This document shows positions 22,801-32,605 of a stretch of 64,000 nt of DNA, piece by piece. The DNA lies in assembly GCA_028714255.1 (NCBI GenBank), contig JAQTMR010000003.1, positions 62,001 through 126,000 on the forward strand, written 5' to 3'. The notes under the pieces are model-generated. The model was not told the origin of the DNA. It saw nothing but the letters and a program-made list of their open reading frames with translations, and made no database searches. Both the position numbers and the translations under genes were made by a program. How positions within the stretch are numbered: position 1 is the stretch's first letter; the number at the start of each line of letters is the position of its first letter. Source of the DNA: Phycisphaerae bacterium (GTDB lineage Bacteria > Planctomycetota > Phycisphaerae > Sedimentisphaerales > Anaerobacaceae).

Positions 22801-23682
22801 TTTCAGTTTGACTTTGATTCCCTTTTTGCGGTATTCAGCAACAAGCTCTTTTAAGTCCTGCAACAGGATTTCCATTTCCTGGGTACTTTCGAGCAGATTT
22901 TCATACAATCGCCCATCGTTTATTAAACTGGCAGCGGTGCCGTTGCCGGTGTTTATCTTCTCCAAAATCAGCCGCAATTCCGCCGCTGTTTGGGTTGCTT
23001 CCTCGTTTGTAGTGACGCCGGCTGCGAGGAATTGACGTAATTCCTCCGTCGCAACAGACAGATTAGCCAATGTTGTTTTGATATTTTCCTTATTCTCCTT
23101 GTCGCCCAGAATATCGTTGGCGTTTTTTATTAAAATGATAAGGCCGTTAGCCAGCTCATCCAGCTTCTTCTGGCTGTCTTCCGGGAAAAACTCGCTGGTC
23201 ATACCTGCCGAGCCCTGCAGCATCATTTTGTCAACCAGGTATATTGTTTCCGGCCGGTTCGGGTCACGCGGCGTCAGGGGCAGCGTTGGGTCAACAGCTA
23301 TTTCGATATAGCTGCTGCCTAATCCGCGCGTCATCAATTTCACCGCGACATTGGATGGAATGTTGCTGTAATTTCTATTAATACTCATAACGACCAGCGT
23401 TTGATGATATTCCAGACCGGTATTCAAATCCTTGCGTATCTGCGGAGGTGCAACCTTTGTCACCGTACCGATTGGATAGCCGCAGAATCGAACGGTGGTA
23501 TCTTTCAGCACTCCCATCGCTGTCGGAAACTGAACGAACACTTGAAACGAACTGAGCTTGCTGACAACGGTGGGAAAGTCATTAAACATAAATACAAGCC
23601 AAACGAGCGCGCAAATAGCTACTACCACAAAAACGCCTACGATGACATTGCGTTTTCTCTGTAGAGTTTCATAATCACTCAC
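22798..23682 (-). CDS. MCE-domain (MlaD-like) protein
   Basis: The protein has 294 residues. A single N-terminal membrane span (residues 12-32, VIVGVFVVVAICALVWLVFMF) is followed by an MCE domain (about 40-135: VFVQFPTAMGVLKDTTVRFCGYPIGTVTKV, MTRGLGSSYIEIA). A long helical tail (150-290, coiled-coil-like) follows. MCE proteins form hexameric rings that carry lipids between inner and outer membranes. Usually they are next to MlaE and MlaF genes; here there is only a MerR gene (overlap 4 bp), so the permease must be elsewhere. The C-terminus is basic (YRKKGIKVKLK). Confidence 0.9.
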   Translation of the reverse strand: MSDYETLQRKRNVIVGVFVVVAICALVWLVFMFNDFPTVVSKLSSFQVFVQFPTAMGVLKDTTVRFCGYPIGTVTKVAPPQIRKDLNTGLEYHQTLVVMSINRNYSNIPSNVAVKLMTRGLGSSYIEIAVDPTLPLTPRDPNRPETIYLVDKMMLQGSAGMTSEFFPEDSQKKLDELANGLIILIKNANDILGDKENKENIKTTLANLSVATEELRQFLAAGVTTNEEATQTAAELRLILEKINTGNGTAASLINDGRLYENLLESTQEMEILLQDLKELVAEYRKKGIKVKLK

Positions 23683-23939
23683 TTTTTGCTTCCTTTCAAA
23701 TCGGTTCGGCCTTCCAGAAACAATTCCCTTATGGCACGCAAAGGATAGCCGCTGTCGTTGAGTTTTTTTATCAGCTTAATCCGTTCTATTGCCTTCTCGT
23801 CAAACAGCCGTCTGTCGGTCGGCGTAACCTCTGTCGGCTCAAGCAATCCTATCATCATATAATATTGCAGAGATTGTCGGGAAATGCCAGCCTTTTTTGC
23901 CGCGGTGCCTACAGACGATAATTTGCCTTTTTGACTCAA
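23679..23939 (-). CDS. MerR-family DNA-binding protein
   Basis: The protein has 86 residues. A winged helix of the MerR type is shown by TAAKKAGISRQSLQYYMMIGLLEPTEVTPTDRRLFDEKAIERIKLIKKLNDSGYPLRAIRELF. It has no C-terminal sensor domain and no Cys ligands, so it is a short MerR/HTH_17-like protein and its signal is unknown. It overlaps the MCE gene by 4 bp, which suggests coupled expression or control of lipid transport. Confidence 0.85.
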   Translation of the reverse strand: MSQKGKLSSVGTAAKKAGISRQSLQYYMMIGLLEPTEVTPTDRRLFDEKAIERIKLIKKLNDSGYPLRAIRELFLEGRTDLKGSKK

Positions 23940-24018
23940 AGCCTGCCCTCACATATATATTTAAACGGCTAAAACCGCAAATTATCCGATTATTGCTCCG
24001 TAAAGGCCGAGAGCTTCA

Positions 24019-24444
24019 CTATGGAACACGAGTTTTCTCAATCGCAGCCTCTGCCAGAGCAAGAAACGAAGCCTTTACCTGCTCGAAATCCAGATGCTCT
24101 GCCGCCTCTTTCGAATTTGCCGATTTATTCAATTTTTTCGACAATTGATGTGAAATCATTAACAAATAATCAAAACCAGGCGAAATATCGCGCTGGCTCT
24201 GCCGAAAGGCCTCCCGCAGCAGCCTTTTCAACCAGTTACGCTGGACGGCACCACCGCAGTTTTTGCCGACAGAAACACCAAGACGCGGGCAGCCGCAATC
24301 ATTTTCCGCCACATACAGCACCAATGTGCCGTTGGAAACCCGCACATTACGAGCCATAACGGCTTTAAATTGCTTATTACTAACAAGTCTTTTTTTCTTC
24401 GAGAAGAAAAACTGCTTCAAGATTTCACCATAAACCATCGGCAA
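24019..24444 (-). CDS. rnpA: Ribonuclease P protein component
   Basis: The protein has 141 residues. The central RNA-binding motif is clear in LGVSVGKNCGGAVQRNWLKRLLREAFRQ (the RNxxKRxxR signature), preceded by LVSNKQFKAVMARNVRVSNGTLVLYVA. It helps RNase P RNA to cut the 5' leader of pre-tRNA. In most bacteria it follows rpmH near dnaA; here it follows an antiporter gene by 4 bp and neither rpmH nor yidC is in sight. The N-terminal 20 residues are basic. The C-terminal 40 residues are longer than in small RnpA. Confidence 0.88.
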   Translation of the reverse strand: MPMVYGEILKQFFFSKKKRLVSNKQFKAVMARNVRVSNGTLVLYVAENDCGCPRLGVSVGKNCGGAVQRNWLKRLLREAFRQSQRDISPGFDYLLMISHQLSKKLNKSANSKEAAEHLDFEQVKASFLALAEAAIEKTRVP

Positions 24445-24448
24445 TTAA

Positions 24449-26146
24449 TCACTCATTAAATATATTATCGGCTTTTTGCTGCCGTGACAATACCTCAGTG
24501 GAAAGCTGCCGGCGAACCTTCCGGCAGTTCAAAACGCCGGCGAATTTATCCTGCTGCTCGGAGGTGACAACCGGCAGATATTCGATATCCAACTGTTTTG
24601 CCTTCTCGAATGCCTCCGACAAAGGCGTCTCCGGCGTCACCCTGCCGAGAACAGATTCCATAATATCAAGCGCAACAAGCCAATCGTTCAGTTGCTGCGT
24701 CGCAAAACTATTTCTAACACCATCCAAAGTTATGATGCCGATAAGATTCTGCTGATTATCAATAACGGGATAATAAAAATCGTAGGTATTTCCGACCGTG
24801 TTAACTACCCGGCTTAAAGAGTCGCCCGCCGCGATAGTCAGTACCGTTGTATTCATCACATCGGAGACGCGGTAAGACTCGATAAGGTCCTCTTCGGTGA
24901 TGTTCAGTCCTACTTCGCCGGCCTTTTTAACACCGATTTTAACGCAGGGCGGGCCTATAATCTGAACTAAAAATGTAGTCGAGGCGATAATCAGAATAAT
25001 CGCTTCGCCAAACTCGCCGCCGAAACGCTCACTTGCGATAATCGACAACCCTATGGCAACGCCCGCCTGGCTGAATAAGCACATACCCAGGTACTTCCGC
25101 ACCGTCTCCGGACTGTGCGAGATATACGCACCAAACCAGCTTCCGCTCATTTTTCCTATGGTTCTGCCCAGAACGTATGTCACCGCCAGGGCTATCATCC
25201 AAAACGGCACATTGCTGAACTGCAATCTGGCCCCTACGAGAACGAAAAACAAAACATAAACAGGAGGAGAGAATTTCTCAATGAGTTTAAATATTGGCTG
25301 GCTTCTTCTCGGCCGAAGATTAACCAATGTCGCGCCAAAGACCATCGCAGCCAAAATGGGTTCCACTTTCAAAATTACCGACAAACCCATAACAGACAGT
25401 ACTACCGCTATGCTCATTGACAGCACCCTGGCCGACTCAACGATATATCTGAGCAAAAATATAATAAGCAAACCGGCTGCCACACCCAAAGCTATTCCTC
25501 CGAAAATCTCCCACAGAGGAAAGATTATACTCTGAACAAAATTACATTTGCCGCCTTCCAGCAATCCCCCGGCAATGCTGCTCGCAAAACCATAAAGCAA
25601 TAATGCGAGGCCGTCATCAAGCGCGACAATGGCTAAAATAGTTCTGGTAAGAATACCTCTGGTTTTGTATTCCCAGAGGACGTCAACGGTCGCCGCCGGC
25701 GCCGTAGCGGACGAAATCGCGCCGAGAACGATTCCCATTGCAAGCGACGCACGCAAGTTGTGTGTAAGAAACATTCCAACCAGAAATGTCAATACGGATA
25801 CAATGAAAAAAGCGAAAAGACCTTCCGCAAGAAGAATCGTAATAAATTGTTTGCCGTATTTTTTGAAGACATCGTATTTCAGCTCCCCGCCTATCATAAA
25901 ACCAATTATCCCAAGAGCAAACATATTAAACGGCAGCAGAGAGCTGATTAAATCCGCTCTTATCAGGTTAAGCACCGAACCGCCTGCTATAATCCCCGCA
26001 ATAACGTAACCAACAACCTGCGGGATGTGCAGCTTCTGGGATATACGGCCCACAATAGTACCGCCGAAAATTGCGACCCCAAGGAGAAATAAAAAGTCAA
26101 GGTAGCCGGTGGATTCAACTGCCAAAATTGTTGGTGGGTTATACAT
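24449..26146 (-). CDS. CPA2-type cation:proton antiporter with C-terminal CBS domains
   Basis: The protein has 565 residues. A Na+/H+ exchanger domain (residues 15-395) has about 12 membrane spans, beginning FLFLLGVAIFGGTIVGRI. LGAISSATAPAATVDVLWEY and AIVALDDGLALLLYGF match the discontinuous helix and ion-site Asp of CPA antiporters. Residues 425-545 form two CBS motifs (VSDVMNTTVLTIAAGDSLSRVVNT; LGRVTPETPLSEAFEKAKQ), which usually bind adenine nucleotides and regulate transport. A paralogue of similar length lies directly upstream (26185-27861). The ion is not decided by the sequence. Confidence 0.9.
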   Translation of the reverse strand: MYNPPTILAVESTGYLDFLFLLGVAIFGGTIVGRISQKLHIPQVVGYVIAGIIAGGSVLNLIRADLISSLLPFNMFALGIIGFMIGGELKYDVFKKYGKQFITILLAEGLFAFFIVSVLTFLVGMFLTHNLRASLAMGIVLGAISSATAPAATVDVLWEYKTRGILTRTILAIVALDDGLALLLYGFASSIAGGLLEGGKCNFVQSIIFPLWEIFGGIALGVAAGLLIIFLLRYIVESARVLSMSIAVVLSVMGLSVILKVEPILAAMVFGATLVNLRPRRSQPIFKLIEKFSPPVYVLFFVLVGARLQFSNVPFWMIALAVTYVLGRTIGKMSGSWFGAYISHSPETVRKYLGMCLFSQAGVAIGLSIIASERFGGEFGEAIILIIASTTFLVQIIGPPCVKIGVKKAGEVGLNITEEDLIESYRVSDVMNTTVLTIAAGDSLSRVVNTVGNTYDFYYPVIDNQQNLIGIITLDGVRNSFATQQLNDWLVALDIMESVLGRVTPETPLSEAFEKAKQLDIEYLPVVTSEQQDKFAGVLNCRKVRRQLSTEVLSRQQKADNIFNE

Positions 26147-26184
26147 TAGTGAAACTGAAATTATATAAAAAGTTTCTAATAAGG

Positions 26185-27861
26185 TTACACTGCTTTATGG
26201 ATATACATACTATCCGCTTCCCGCTGCTTAGACAGAACCTCTCCTTCGAGCTGACGGTGCATCGCTTGAGAATTCAGAACGCCGGCATATTCTTTGCCCT
26301 GCCGAGAGGCAACAACCGGAACATATTCTATATTACCTCGCTCCATCAGTTCAACAGCCTGAGACAACACCGTATCAGGCGTTACCGTATCGACAACCGA
26401 TTCAGCAATATCGAGCGCTACCAGCCAATCACTCATCTCTCCCGCCACAAAGATATTCCTGATGCCTTCGAGTGTAATGACACCTATTATCTCCTTGTGG
26501 TCATCGACCACACAGTAACACGGATGAGCGGTGCTGCTGATGATTTTTAAAACATCGTTCAAAGAATCGCCGGCTGCGATAACAGGCACGTCTCTTTCCA
26601 TTACATTGCTGACATTGTAGGTTTTGATAAGGTCTTCTTCCGTAACATTAAGGCCCAATTCCCCGGCTTTGCCGGCGCCGTATTTAACGCCTATCGGCCC
26701 AACCAGCTGAAGTATAAATGCTCCAATAATTACGACCAGCAGCATCAATCCGCTTATATCATTCGAAAACCTGTGGCTTGCGACTATCAGCAGCGCCACT
26801 GCTATACCACCCTGTGGGTACAGGCAAAATCCGAGATAATTTCTTACTGTTTTTACCGTGTTCGAGCAAACTCCGCCCACATACGCCCCTAAAGTTTTAC
26901 CGACAATGCTGCCAATAACATAAGCAGCCACTAAAACCCAAATTACGATATTAACGTGAGCGAAATTGACCCTTGCCCCGACGAGCACGAAGAAGAGTAT
27001 ATATATCGGAGCGAAGAACTTGTGCAGTACTTTCAAAGCCGACTGAGCCAATTTGGGCCTAAGATTGACCAGAGTAGCACCCAGAGCCATAGCAGCAAGA
27101 ATGACATCCATTTTTAGATAAATAGCCGCACCCAAAACTATCAGGACCGTACTTAGTACGAAAGCCAGCATCCTGTCCGGGTCAGCAATTCGCTTTAACA
27201 GCCAGCTAAGGCCAATTCCGGCCATTGCTCCCAGGAATAAAGACCCGAAAATCTCGTAAAGCGTTTTGGCAAAGGTGACTAATAATCCTGCTTCCTGATG
27301 TCCGGTTATTATCCCGACTACAGAAATGCTGATGGCATAGAGGGTAAGAGCCAGAGCATCATCGAGAGTAACAATAGCGGTGAGCATAGCTGTTAACGGC
27401 CCCCTCGCTTTATATTCCCAGAGAACAGCGATAGTGGAAGCAGGGTCGGTAGCTGAGCATATCGCTGCGAACACTACGCCGACGGCTAAAGCTGTCTGCC
27501 AATCAGAAAAGTGCCACATGGCAAGAAAAGTGAGAGACCCTACCAGTAGAAAAGCCGTGGCTCCCTCAAAAAGCAATACGATTGGGACCTGTTTTCCAAA
27601 TTTTACAAAGATTTCCCGCTTCAGCTCGGCGCCGACGAGGAATCCGATAACGCCGAGGGCAAACAAATTAATCGGGTCAAAAATTTGAATTGCCTCGTAT
27701 GGTATGATTCTCAAAACAGGCCCAATAACAAGCCCTATCACGACACATCCAACAACTTGAGGGATTCTAAAGCGATGGAAAATCTTGGCGCTGACCGCAC
27801 CTGCGAATATTGCTATCCCGATGATAAAAAGAATGTTCAGATTCTCGCTTTGCGTTTCCAT
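26185..27861 (-). CDS. Second CPA2-type antiporter with CBS domains
   Basis: The protein has 558 residues from the ATG at 27861 (METQSENLNILFIIG), the start that fits the paralogue at 24449-26146; a frame from 27957 would add 32 unlikely residues. Antiporter domain residues are VFAAICSATDPASTIAVLWEY and AIVTLDDALALTLYAI; the CBS pair is VSNVMERDVPVIAAGDSLNDVLK and VDTVTPDTVLSQAVELMERG. The two genes are tandem paralogues 38 bp apart. Divergent from an EIIA-CBS gene (28112) across about 250 bp that should hold both promoters. Confidence 0.9.
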   Translation of the reverse strand: METQSENLNILFIIGIAIFAGAVSAKIFHRFRIPQVVGCVVIGLVIGPVLRIIPYEAIQIFDPINLFALGVIGFLVGAELKREIFVKFGKQVPIVLLFEGATAFLLVGSLTFLAMWHFSDWQTALAVGVVFAAICSATDPASTIAVLWEYKARGPLTAMLTAIVTLDDALALTLYAISISVVGIITGHQEAGLLVTFAKTLYEIFGSLFLGAMAGIGLSWLLKRIADPDRMLAFVLSTVLIVLGAAIYLKMDVILAAMALGATLVNLRPKLAQSALKVLHKFFAPIYILFFVLVGARVNFAHVNIVIWVLVAAYVIGSIVGKTLGAYVGGVCSNTVKTVRNYLGFCLYPQGGIAVALLIVASHRFSNDISGLMLLVVIIGAFILQLVGPIGVKYGAGKAGELGLNVTEEDLIKTYNVSNVMERDVPVIAAGDSLNDVLKIISSTAHPCYCVVDDHKEIIGVITLEGIRNIFVAGEMSDWLVALDIAESVVDTVTPDTVLSQAVELMERGNIEYVPVVASRQGKEYAGVLNSQAMHRQLEGEVLSKQREADSMYIHKAV

Positions 27862-28111
27862 AATCCTAAATACTTTTGTTCTGGAAATAACCGCAATTTC
27901 ACCGATTAAAGAGGGAAACTGCCATATTCCAGTCCAATTTGACAATTGTACATGCATAGGAATAAAAGAGAATATTATACCGCTATTATTGACAAAGCGG
28001 TAGTAAAGAAAGTAAAATAATCTCCTTCGATGACTTTTGGGCGCATTTGCATCGCATGCCCTGATCGCCCTATTGAATCACGAAAAATCCAGCCGGTCGA
28101 AAAGTGGAATT

Positions 28112-29035
28112 ATGATTGAAATAGGAAAATATATCAGGCCGGAGCTTATAATACCCGAGCTCAAATGTAAGACAAAGCAGGATGCTATCGAGCAGCTGGT
28201 GACAAGGATGTTTTACGCACATAACCCAATCGCCTTTGGCGGATTAAATCTCCAACAGGTTCTCGATGAGGTCATTAAGCGCGAGAACATCCATACCACC
28301 GGCCTGGGCAATGGCCTGGCATACCCGCACGCCAGAATCGAACAGTGCAGCGACCTTGTTTTAGCAATAGGTATTTGCAAAGACGGTGTCGATTTCAACA
28401 GCCTCGATGGGCAGCTTTGCAACATTATCTGCCTTATGATTTCTCCCGCGCGACAGCCATATATCATCCTGCAAACAATGGCAGCCATGTCGAGATTCTT
28501 TATCAATCCCGACAATGCGGAGAAACTAAAGACCGAATCCTCGCCTCAGCGAATCGCAGAAATGCTGCGAACATCCGCCCCGGCCACAGGCAAAACAGTC
28601 CTGGCTCGCGACATTATGCAGCCGGTAAATAAGCTTGTTCGCCTCGATACCTCGATAGAGGAAACCACACGGATTATGCACCTTAATCACCTTGATGTGC
28701 TGCCCGTTGTGGACAGCGAAAACCGTTTTTGCGGCGAAATATCCTGTCTGAAGATTTTTACCTACGGCATCCCCGATTTCTTCAGCCAGCTCCAGACAGT
28801 TTCATTCGTCAAAAACCTCGACCCCTTCGAAAAATACTTCAAATTCAGAAAAGACCTGAAAGTCGGAGACCTTTACGAACCGGGCAGCAGCCCTGTCCAC
28901 AAGGATACGACTCTGGTCGAGGTGATATTTCAGATGACAACAAAAAACAAACCTGAACTTTATGTTCTCGATGACAACAAACTAATCGGCACTATCGACC
29001 GGTTCTCGATTATAGACAGAGTCCTTTTTTTCTAA
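28112..29035 (+). CDS. PTS EIIA (PtsN-type) domain fused to CBS domains
   Basis: The protein has 307 residues from the ATG at 28112 (MIEIGKYIRPELIIPEL). The EIIA fructose/nitrogen-type domain covers about 1-150, with the phosphorylated His in GLAYPHARIEQ. Two CBS motifs follow: ARDIMQPVNKLVRLDTSIEETTRI (175-225) and KVGDLYEPGSSPVHKDTTLVEV (250-305). PtsN-type proteins control K+ transport and other processes by contact in other bacteria. No sugar EIIB/EIIC is nearby. With the antiporters upstream and the permease 16 bp downstream, it is probably a regulatory subunit of ion transport. The fusion is unusual but the domain calls are good. Confidence 0.85.
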   Translation: MIEIGKYIRPELIIPELKCKTKQDAIEQLVTRMFYAHNPIAFGGLNLQQVLDEVIKRENIHTTGLGNGLAYPHARIEQCSDLVLAIGICKDGVDFNSLDGQLCNIICLMISPARQPYIILQTMAAMSRFFINPDNAEKLKTESSPQRIAEMLRTSAPATGKTVLARDIMQPVNKLVRLDTSIEETTRIMHLNHLDVLPVVDSENRFCGEISCLKIFTYGIPDFFSQLQTVSFVKNLDPFEKYFKFRKDLKVGDLYEPGSSPVHKDTTLVEVIFQMTTKNKPELYVLDDNKLIGTIDRFSIIDRVLFF

Positions 29036-29051
29036 GCTGAAGTGGAGAAAA

Positions 29052-30362
29052 ATGTCCGCCATTATAAGTATAGCCATATTCGTAACCGCCTACCTCCTAA
29101 TCGCCAGCGATAAGGTGAACAAGACCATTGTAGCCGTTCTCGGCGCGTCTTTGATACTTCTGCTGCGGATAATCACTTTCGACCGAGCCGTAGCTGCCAT
29201 TGATTTGAACGTCATATTCCTGCTGGTGGGAATGATGACGTCGGTTTCGATTCTTGCGAAGACCGGCTTTTTCGAATGGGCCGCAATCAGCACCGCAAAA
29301 CTGGCAAAGGGAAAACCAATCGCCATAATGCTGCTGCTTCTGACCGTCACGGCGTTTTTCTCCGCATTTCTCGATAACGTTACCTGCATCGTGCTATTCG
29401 TGCCCGTTACGATATTGATTACACAGATACTCGAAATCTCGCCTGTCCCGTTCGTTATTCTCGAAGCCATCGCATCCAACATCGGCGGCACCGCAACTCT
29501 CATAGGCGACCCGCCCAACATAATTATCGGCTCGCAGGGCAATTTAAGCTTCAATGACTTCCTTGTAAATCTATCGCCCGCAATTTTGGTCACTATGGCT
29601 ATCTTTCTTGCAACGGTATATTTTCTGTACCGAAAACATCTGGTCGTCAGCGAAAGCATAAGAAGGAGAATAGACGAAGCAATTCCGAGACTTGCCATAA
29701 TCGACAAAAAGAACATGATTAAGTCGCTTATTGTTATGGCGATGATGATGCTCGGGTTCTTTCTTCATGCCGTAATAGGACTTGAGCCGGGCATAATTGC
29801 GCTTGCAGGCAGTATGGTAATGATGCTTGTCTGTAAAGCTGAAAGTAACGACTCGTTGATGAGAGTCGAATGGGCCGTAATTTTCTTCTTCATCGGCCTG
29901 TTCATAATGGTCGCCGCTCTCGAGGAAACCGGCGCCATAGACTGGATTGCTCATCATCTGCTTGCGGTGGCGGGCCATAACCTCTTTCTTATGTGTATCG
30001 TTGTCCTGTGGAGCAGCGCAATTCTGTCTGCCCTGCTGGATAATATCCCCTTCGTTATCGCAATGGTGCCGCTGCTGAAGCTTAGCTTCACCACCATAGC
30101 GCAGAATATGGGTATAGTTGACCCCATAGTCATCCAGCACTCCATAGCCGAGCCGTTATGGTGGTCGCTGGCGCTTGGCGTCTGCTTAGGCGGTAACGGA
30201 ACGCTAATCGGGGCCTCGGCAAATGTCGTCGCCGCACAAATATGCGACAAAAACAAATACCATATCTCCTTCTGGGAATTCACGAAAATAGGCTTTCCCC
30301 TGATGATTCAATCTGCGATTGTTTCGACAATTTACATCTGGCTGAGATTCTTCCGTCCGTAA
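29052..30362 (+). CDS. ArsB/NhaD-type ion permease
   Basis: The protein has 436 residues with about 11-12 membrane spans. LLVGMMTSVSILAKTGFFEW, DNVTCIVLFVPVTILI, and GGTATLIGDPPNIIIGSQGNLSF are the ion-transporter superfamily repeat; the second repeat is in LLDNIPFVIAMVPLL and GGNGTLIGASANVVAAQI. Both arsenite permeases (ArsB) and NhaD Na+/H+ antiporters have these motifs, and I cannot decide between them. No ars regulators or reductases are nearby, while two antiporters and an EIIA-CBS protein are, so Na+ or another ion is more likely. It follows EIIA-CBS by 16 bp. Confidence 0.88.
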   Translation: MSAIISIAIFVTAYLLIASDKVNKTIVAVLGASLILLLRIITFDRAVAAIDLNVIFLLVGMMTSVSILAKTGFFEWAAISTAKLAKGKPIAIMLLLLTVTAFFSAFLDNVTCIVLFVPVTILITQILEISPVPFVILEAIASNIGGTATLIGDPPNIIIGSQGNLSFNDFLVNLSPAILVTMAIFLATVYFLYRKHLVVSESIRRRIDEAIPRLAIIDKKNMIKSLIVMAMMMLGFFLHAVIGLEPGIIALAGSMVMMLVCKAESNDSLMRVEWAVIFFFIGLFIMVAALEETGAIDWIAHHLLAVAGHNLFLMCIVVLWSSAILSALLDNIPFVIAMVPLLKLSFTTIAQNMGIVDPIVIQHSIAEPLWWSLALGVCLGGNGTLIGASANVVAAQICDKNKYHISFWEFTKIGFPLMIQSAIVSTIYIWLRFFRP

Positions 30363-30403
30363 ACAGCTTCTTTTAAGAAAAGCCGATGTTTAAAATCCAT
30401 ATC

Positions 30404-30432
30404 TTGATTTACGGCAAAAAATAATATATACT
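30404..30432 (+). promoter_or_regulatory. Sigma-70 promoter before the TlpA-like gene
   Basis: TTGATT (30404-30409), 17-nt spacer, TATACT (30427-30432). It lies about 40 nt before the ATG at 30470, which gives a leader of about 30 nt. Confidence 0.55.
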
Positions 30433-30469
30433 GTTCGTATCGATTTTTATTTTTCAGGACGGCTATAAT

Positions 30470-31159
30470 ATGTCCCAAAAGAACTACCCGTTAAGCCCCC
30501 GGTTTGTATCGCTTATTAGCACAATTATATTTGCCGCGGTGCTGATTTTCCCGGGATGCAAAAAACAGCCGGCCGAGCAAAACCCTGCGGAAAATAATCG
30601 CAACGAATCCTCGTCACCCGCACCGATGCTCGAAAGCCCTGCCAAACCTGAACAAGCTGTCGCCGACCCGAAGTCAAGTCTAAGCAATGTCATCAAAGAG
30701 GCAAGAACGTGGAGGCCGGCTTATACCCATTGGGCCGGCAAAATAGCGCCGGACTTTACGCTGACAGACGTCAATGGAAAACAGCATACCTTAAGCGATT
30801 ACCGCGGCAAAAATGTTTTAATCATTTTCTGGGCAAGCTGGTGCGGCCCATGCAAAATAGAAGCCCCGCATCTGGTCGCATTGCGGAACCTTATCAGCGA
30901 AGACAAGCTGGCTATGCTGGCGATTTCTTATAAAAGCAATTACCCGCCCGAATCGGCTGAAAAGGTCAAAAACTTCGTAAAACAAAACGGAATTAACTAC
31001 ACGGTCTTTTCCGCCGCCCCGGATACACTGCCGTCGCCATTTAACCGTATATCCGGAATTCCGTGCGGCTTTTTCATCGATTCCGAAGGTAAAATAAAAC
31101 TGGTTACCGAAGGCCTTATCTCGTTGAACGAAATAAAAGCCATACTGCAGGCTGAATAA
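30470..31159 (+). CDS. TlpA/ResA-like thioredoxin-fold lipoprotein
   Basis: The protein has 229 residues. The lipobox is ILIFPGC-like (LIFPGCKK, Cys27), followed by a low-complexity linker (residues 30-75, rich in Asn, Pro, Ser, Glu). The thioredoxin-like domain (about 85-229) has PDFTLTDVNGKQHTLSDYRGK and active site WCGPC in FWASWCGPCKIEAP, with the cis-Pro in SGIPCGFFID. An additional Cys just after this proline is unusual. It acts at the outer face of the membrane, probably reducing disulfides for cytochrome maturation or general thiol repair. Confidence 0.92.
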   Translation: MSQKNYPLSPRFVSLISTIIFAAVLIFPGCKKQPAEQNPAENNRNESSSPAPMLESPAKPEQAVADPKSSLSNVIKEARTWRPAYTHWAGKIAPDFTLTDVNGKQHTLSDYRGKNVLIIFWASWCGPCKIEAPHLVALRNLISEDKLAMLAISYKSNYPPESAEKVKNFVKQNGINYTVFSAAPDTLPSPFNRISGIPCGFFIDSEGKIKLVTEGLISLNEIKAILQAE

Positions 31160-31269
31160 CCGTAAAATACCGGGAAAAAACCTTAAATTTTTTCTGGACA
31201 AGGCCGAATAAGAAAGTTATGATAACCCTCTTAAAATAAGCTAAATTTAGTAATTAAAGGCAGTAACCT

Positions 31270-31503
31270 ATGGCACATAAAAAAGGACAAGGCTCTACAA
31301 GAAACGGCAGAGACAGCAACGCCCAGTACAGAGGCTTGAAGCTGTCCGGCGGTGAGGCAGCAAAGGCCGGCTCAATCATCGTCCGGCAGTGCGGAACGAA
31401 ATTCTTCCCGGGCTCCAACGTCGCAATGGGCAGAGACTATACCCTGTTCGCCACGGCAGATGGACATGTGCAGTTTCAGGGCCGAAAGATTCACGTCGTC
31501 TAA
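31270..31503 (+). CDS. rpmA: 50S ribosomal protein L27
   Basis: The protein has 77 residues. The conserved N-terminus [19 protein letters not shown] is followed by the L27 core [18 protein letters not shown] and [16 protein letters not shown]. It lies at the peptidyl-transferase centre of the 50S subunit. It lacks the cleaved N-terminal extension of Firmicutes. Its usual upstream partner rplU (L21) is missing here, while the usual downstream partner obg is present after an intrinsic terminator. The C-terminus (RKIHVV) is a little shorter than the E. coli protein. Confidence 0.97.
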   Translation: MAHKKGQGSTRNGRDSNAQYRGLKLSGGEAAKAGSIIVRQCGTKFFPGSNVAMGRDYTLFATADGHVQFQGRKIHVV

Positions 31504-31531
31504 CGCCTGGAAAAGACATATTCAGACAAAT

Positions 31532-31560
31532 AAAAGGATGGTTGCACGCCATCCTTTTTT
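31532..31560 (+). terminator. rpmA: Intrinsic terminator after rpmA
   Basis: AAAAGGATGG (31532-31541) pairs with CCATCCTTTT (31549-31558) around a 7-nt loop, with a run of T at the 3' side. It separates rpmA from obg, so obg needs read-through or its own promoter. Confidence 0.85.
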
Positions 31561-31588
31561 TATATAATAAGCACGCAATACGGCATAA

Positions 31589-32599
<1,011 letters not shown>

Positions 32600-32605
32600 T
32601 AAATT

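Noticed and set aside
22478-23035. 185-codon plus-strand frame starting MKNKTRFLLLTIYS
   Set aside because: It runs through the CCGTGG repeat, the KTNPI-type repeat and then the antisense of the MCE gene; no ribosome-binding site and no domain.
27862-27957. Upstream start of the second antiporter
   Set aside because: The added residues are absent from the paralogue and have no ribosome-binding site.
29571-30140. 189-codon minus-strand frame over the ArsB/NhaD-type permease
   Set aside because: Antisense shadow; no ribosome-binding site or domain.
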